Below, in pieces: positions 63,064 to 64,000 of a DNA stretch of 64,000 nucleotides. The stretch's first letter is position 1; every line of letters starts with the position of its first letter. Location of the stretch: NCBI RefSeq assembly GCF_002250055.1, contig NZ_CP018866.1, positions 3,806,869 to 3,870,868 on the forward strand. Direction: 5' to 3'. The notes below the pieces were generated by a model. The model saw nothing but the letters and a program-made list of their open reading frames with translations. It was not told where the DNA came from and ran no database searches. Position numbers and translations under genes: made by a program. Source of the DNA: Sutcliffiella cohnii. Its GTDB lineage: Bacteria; Bacillota; Bacilli; Bacillales; Bacillaceae_I.

Positions 63064-63285
63064 CTACATGCCAGTTGTACGAAAACCAAATATAATAACC
63101 AATAACAGTCCGAAGAAGATTAAAACTAATAGAAGCCTTGGACGCTTCCATAATCGTTTCCTTCGCTTTGCCTTATCAATACGCTCTAACACTCTCGATT
63201 GGTCAATAGCAGAAAACAACGAATGGCTGGAAATGTATTCGTCCATATTCCGCTTAAATTTATCCTTGTCTAAAGGTTCTTTCAT
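63064..63285 (-). CDS. Short anti-sigma-like membrane protein
   Basis: 73 residues: helical N-terminus DKDKFKRNMDEYISSHSLFSA, a basic stretch RIDKAKRRKRLWKRPR, then one membrane helix LLLVLIFFGLLLVIIFGF. GGGAGG precedes the ATG, and it overlaps the ECF gene by 26 bases, the typical arrangement for a cognate anti-sigma. No extracellular domain of size. Confidence 0.7.
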   Translation of the reverse strand: MKEPLDKDKFKRNMDEYISSHSLFSAIDQSRVLERIDKAKRRKRLWKRPRLLLVLIFFGLLLVIIFGFRTTGM

Positions 63286-63787
63286 CTACGGTTCCTCCCT
63301 CTTCAAACATTTTGCGTAGCCTTTCTCTTCCTCGAACTAGTCTTGTTTTTACTGTATTTGCACTAATATGAAGCACGGTCGCTACTTCATCTACACTTAA
63401 ATCTCGATAGTAATATAAAATAATAATTTCTCGGTATTTAATAGGCAATTGAAAAACAAATGCAGCTACTTCATCATTTCTCTCTTTTAAAAGCACTTTT
63501 GATTCCACATCTTCCGACTGTACCGGCTGCAGTAATTGCAACACTCTATATTTAAAACTTCGCAAATAATCTTTACTTCGATTAATCGCAATTCGATAGA
63601 TCCATGTTTTTAACTCACTCTCTCCTCTAAAAGAATCGAGGTGAAAATATACTTTTACAAACACTTCTTGAAACAGGTCGTCTACTACATCGAAGTCCTT
63701 CACATACGTATAAATTAACCGTTTAACCTCTTCCCCGTACATCTCTAAGGCCTCTTCAATGACTCGCCTTTTCTCTTCCTCCAACAA
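63260..63787 (-). CDS. ECF RNA polymerase sigma factor (SigM-like)
   Basis: 175 residues: region 2 VVDDLFQEVFVKVYFHLDSF, a linker, and region 4 LSVDEVATVLHISANTVKTR. TTG 63787 is preferred (AAGGGGG upstream) over the frame to 63811. Its upstream promoter resembles its own class. In an operon with the anti-sigma. Confidence 0.9.
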   Translation of the reverse strand: MLEEEKRRVIEEALEMYGEEVKRLIYTYVKDFDVVDDLFQEVFVKVYFHLDSFRGESELKTWIYRIAINRSKDYLRSFKYRVLQLLQPVQSEDVESKVLLKERNDEVAAFVFQLPIKYREIIILYYYRDLSVDEVATVLHISANTVKTRLVRGRERLRKMFEEGGTVDERTFRQG

Positions 63788-63823
63788 GGGATTTCCCCCT
63801 TCCCCATCCAACTATGCCCATTA

Positions 63824-63850
63824 GACGGTAGTACAAGTTTTCTAGTTTCA
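63824..63850 (-). promoter_or_regulatory. ECF-type autoregulatory promoter
   Basis: Minus strand TGAAAC (63850-63845), 17 bases, CGTC (63827-63824), the layout of SigM/SigW promoters (TGAAAC-N16/17-CGT). It ends about 37 bases before the sigma gene, implying autoregulation. Confidence 0.6.
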
Positions 63851-63956
63851 ATTATGAAGGTTTTTTTCGAAATAATACATGTTTCGATGAAATCAACTAA
63901 CCGATTCACCGTGAAGAATAAATATCGGTGGTTAAGTTTAGAGTTGCAATGTTTGA

Positions 63957-64000
63957 CCATTCAAAGTTTAAAACCGTGAGTGTAACGGAGAGGAAGGTGC
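63957..64000. repeat. Start of another outer-type repeat at the window end
   Basis: The reverse complement GCACCTTCCTCTCCGTTACA... closely follows the right end of the 55614-55910 element (CACCTTCCGCTCCGTTCCAC). The copy is cut by the window edge. Confidence 0.55.

Overview
The window is chromosomal DNA from a spore-forming Bacillaceae bacterium (Bacillus sensu lato). The host gene order closely follows known Bacillus blocks: rnr-est-secG, the cggR-gapA-pgk-tpiA-gpmI-eno glycolytic regulon, rpoN, clpP, yvcI-J-K-whiA-crh, trxB, hisZGDBHAFI, hprK-lgt-yvoD-ppaX-yvoF, yvlABCD, hemAT and uvrBA. Host DNA is AT-rich with strong AGGAGG-type ribosome binding sites. The host-specific features are a biofilm cluster, an integrated element, three 21-bp periodic intergenic arrays and nested palindromic repeats.

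Region 1 (1-9.7 kb). RNase R and carboxylesterase are followed by a biofilm-matrix cluster lying between est and secG. It holds a sinI-sinR pair whose leader contains a c-di-GMP-I (GEMM) riboswitch and Spo0A boxes, a leftward matrix operon (tasA/calY-like, tapA, sipW, and a TasA-like protein with an LPKTA sorting signal), a second sinR-sinI pair in the opposite gene order, and a multi-pass sensor histidine kinase. The shared regulatory region between tasA and the second sinR carries repeated GTTCGTT heptamers. The layout suggests that phosphorelay (Spo0A) and c-di-GMP inputs meet on SinI/SinR to control matrix production.

Region 2 (9.7-19.6 kb). SecG, the glycolytic operon under a CggR operator, a glutaredoxin-like protein and sigma-54.

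Region 3 (19.6-33.35 kb). A 13.7-kb integrative element sits in the 3' half of a tRNA-Arg(CCG) gene, bounded by 51-bp direct repeats. It encodes a tyrosine integrase beside the restored tRNA, two divergent regulator switches, a winged-helix initiator-like protein next to iteron-like repeats, many small unknown proteins, a proteasome-fold-like protein, an HxH-rich tail-fibre-like protein and, at the far end, a small-terminase-like protein. No large terminase, portal, capsid or lysis gene is visible, so it looks like a phage satellite or heavily reduced prophage. Its base and codon use (many GCG, CGC and TCG) differs from the host.

Region 4 (33.4-54.9 kb). A lipoprotein, CtsR-regulated clpP, the crh/whiA/yvcK/yvcJ/NUDIX operon, trxB, a TPR protein, the complete histidine operon, the hprK-lgt-yvoD-ppaX-yvoF operon and the yvlABCD envelope-stress-type operon.

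Region 5 (54.9-64 kb). A small membrane protein, a nested intergenic repeat, the HemAT oxygen sensor, uvrBA with a LexA-like box, a lipoprotein, and an ECF sigma/anti-sigma pair preceded by a SigM-like autoregulatory promoter. The window ends inside another copy of the intergenic repeat.
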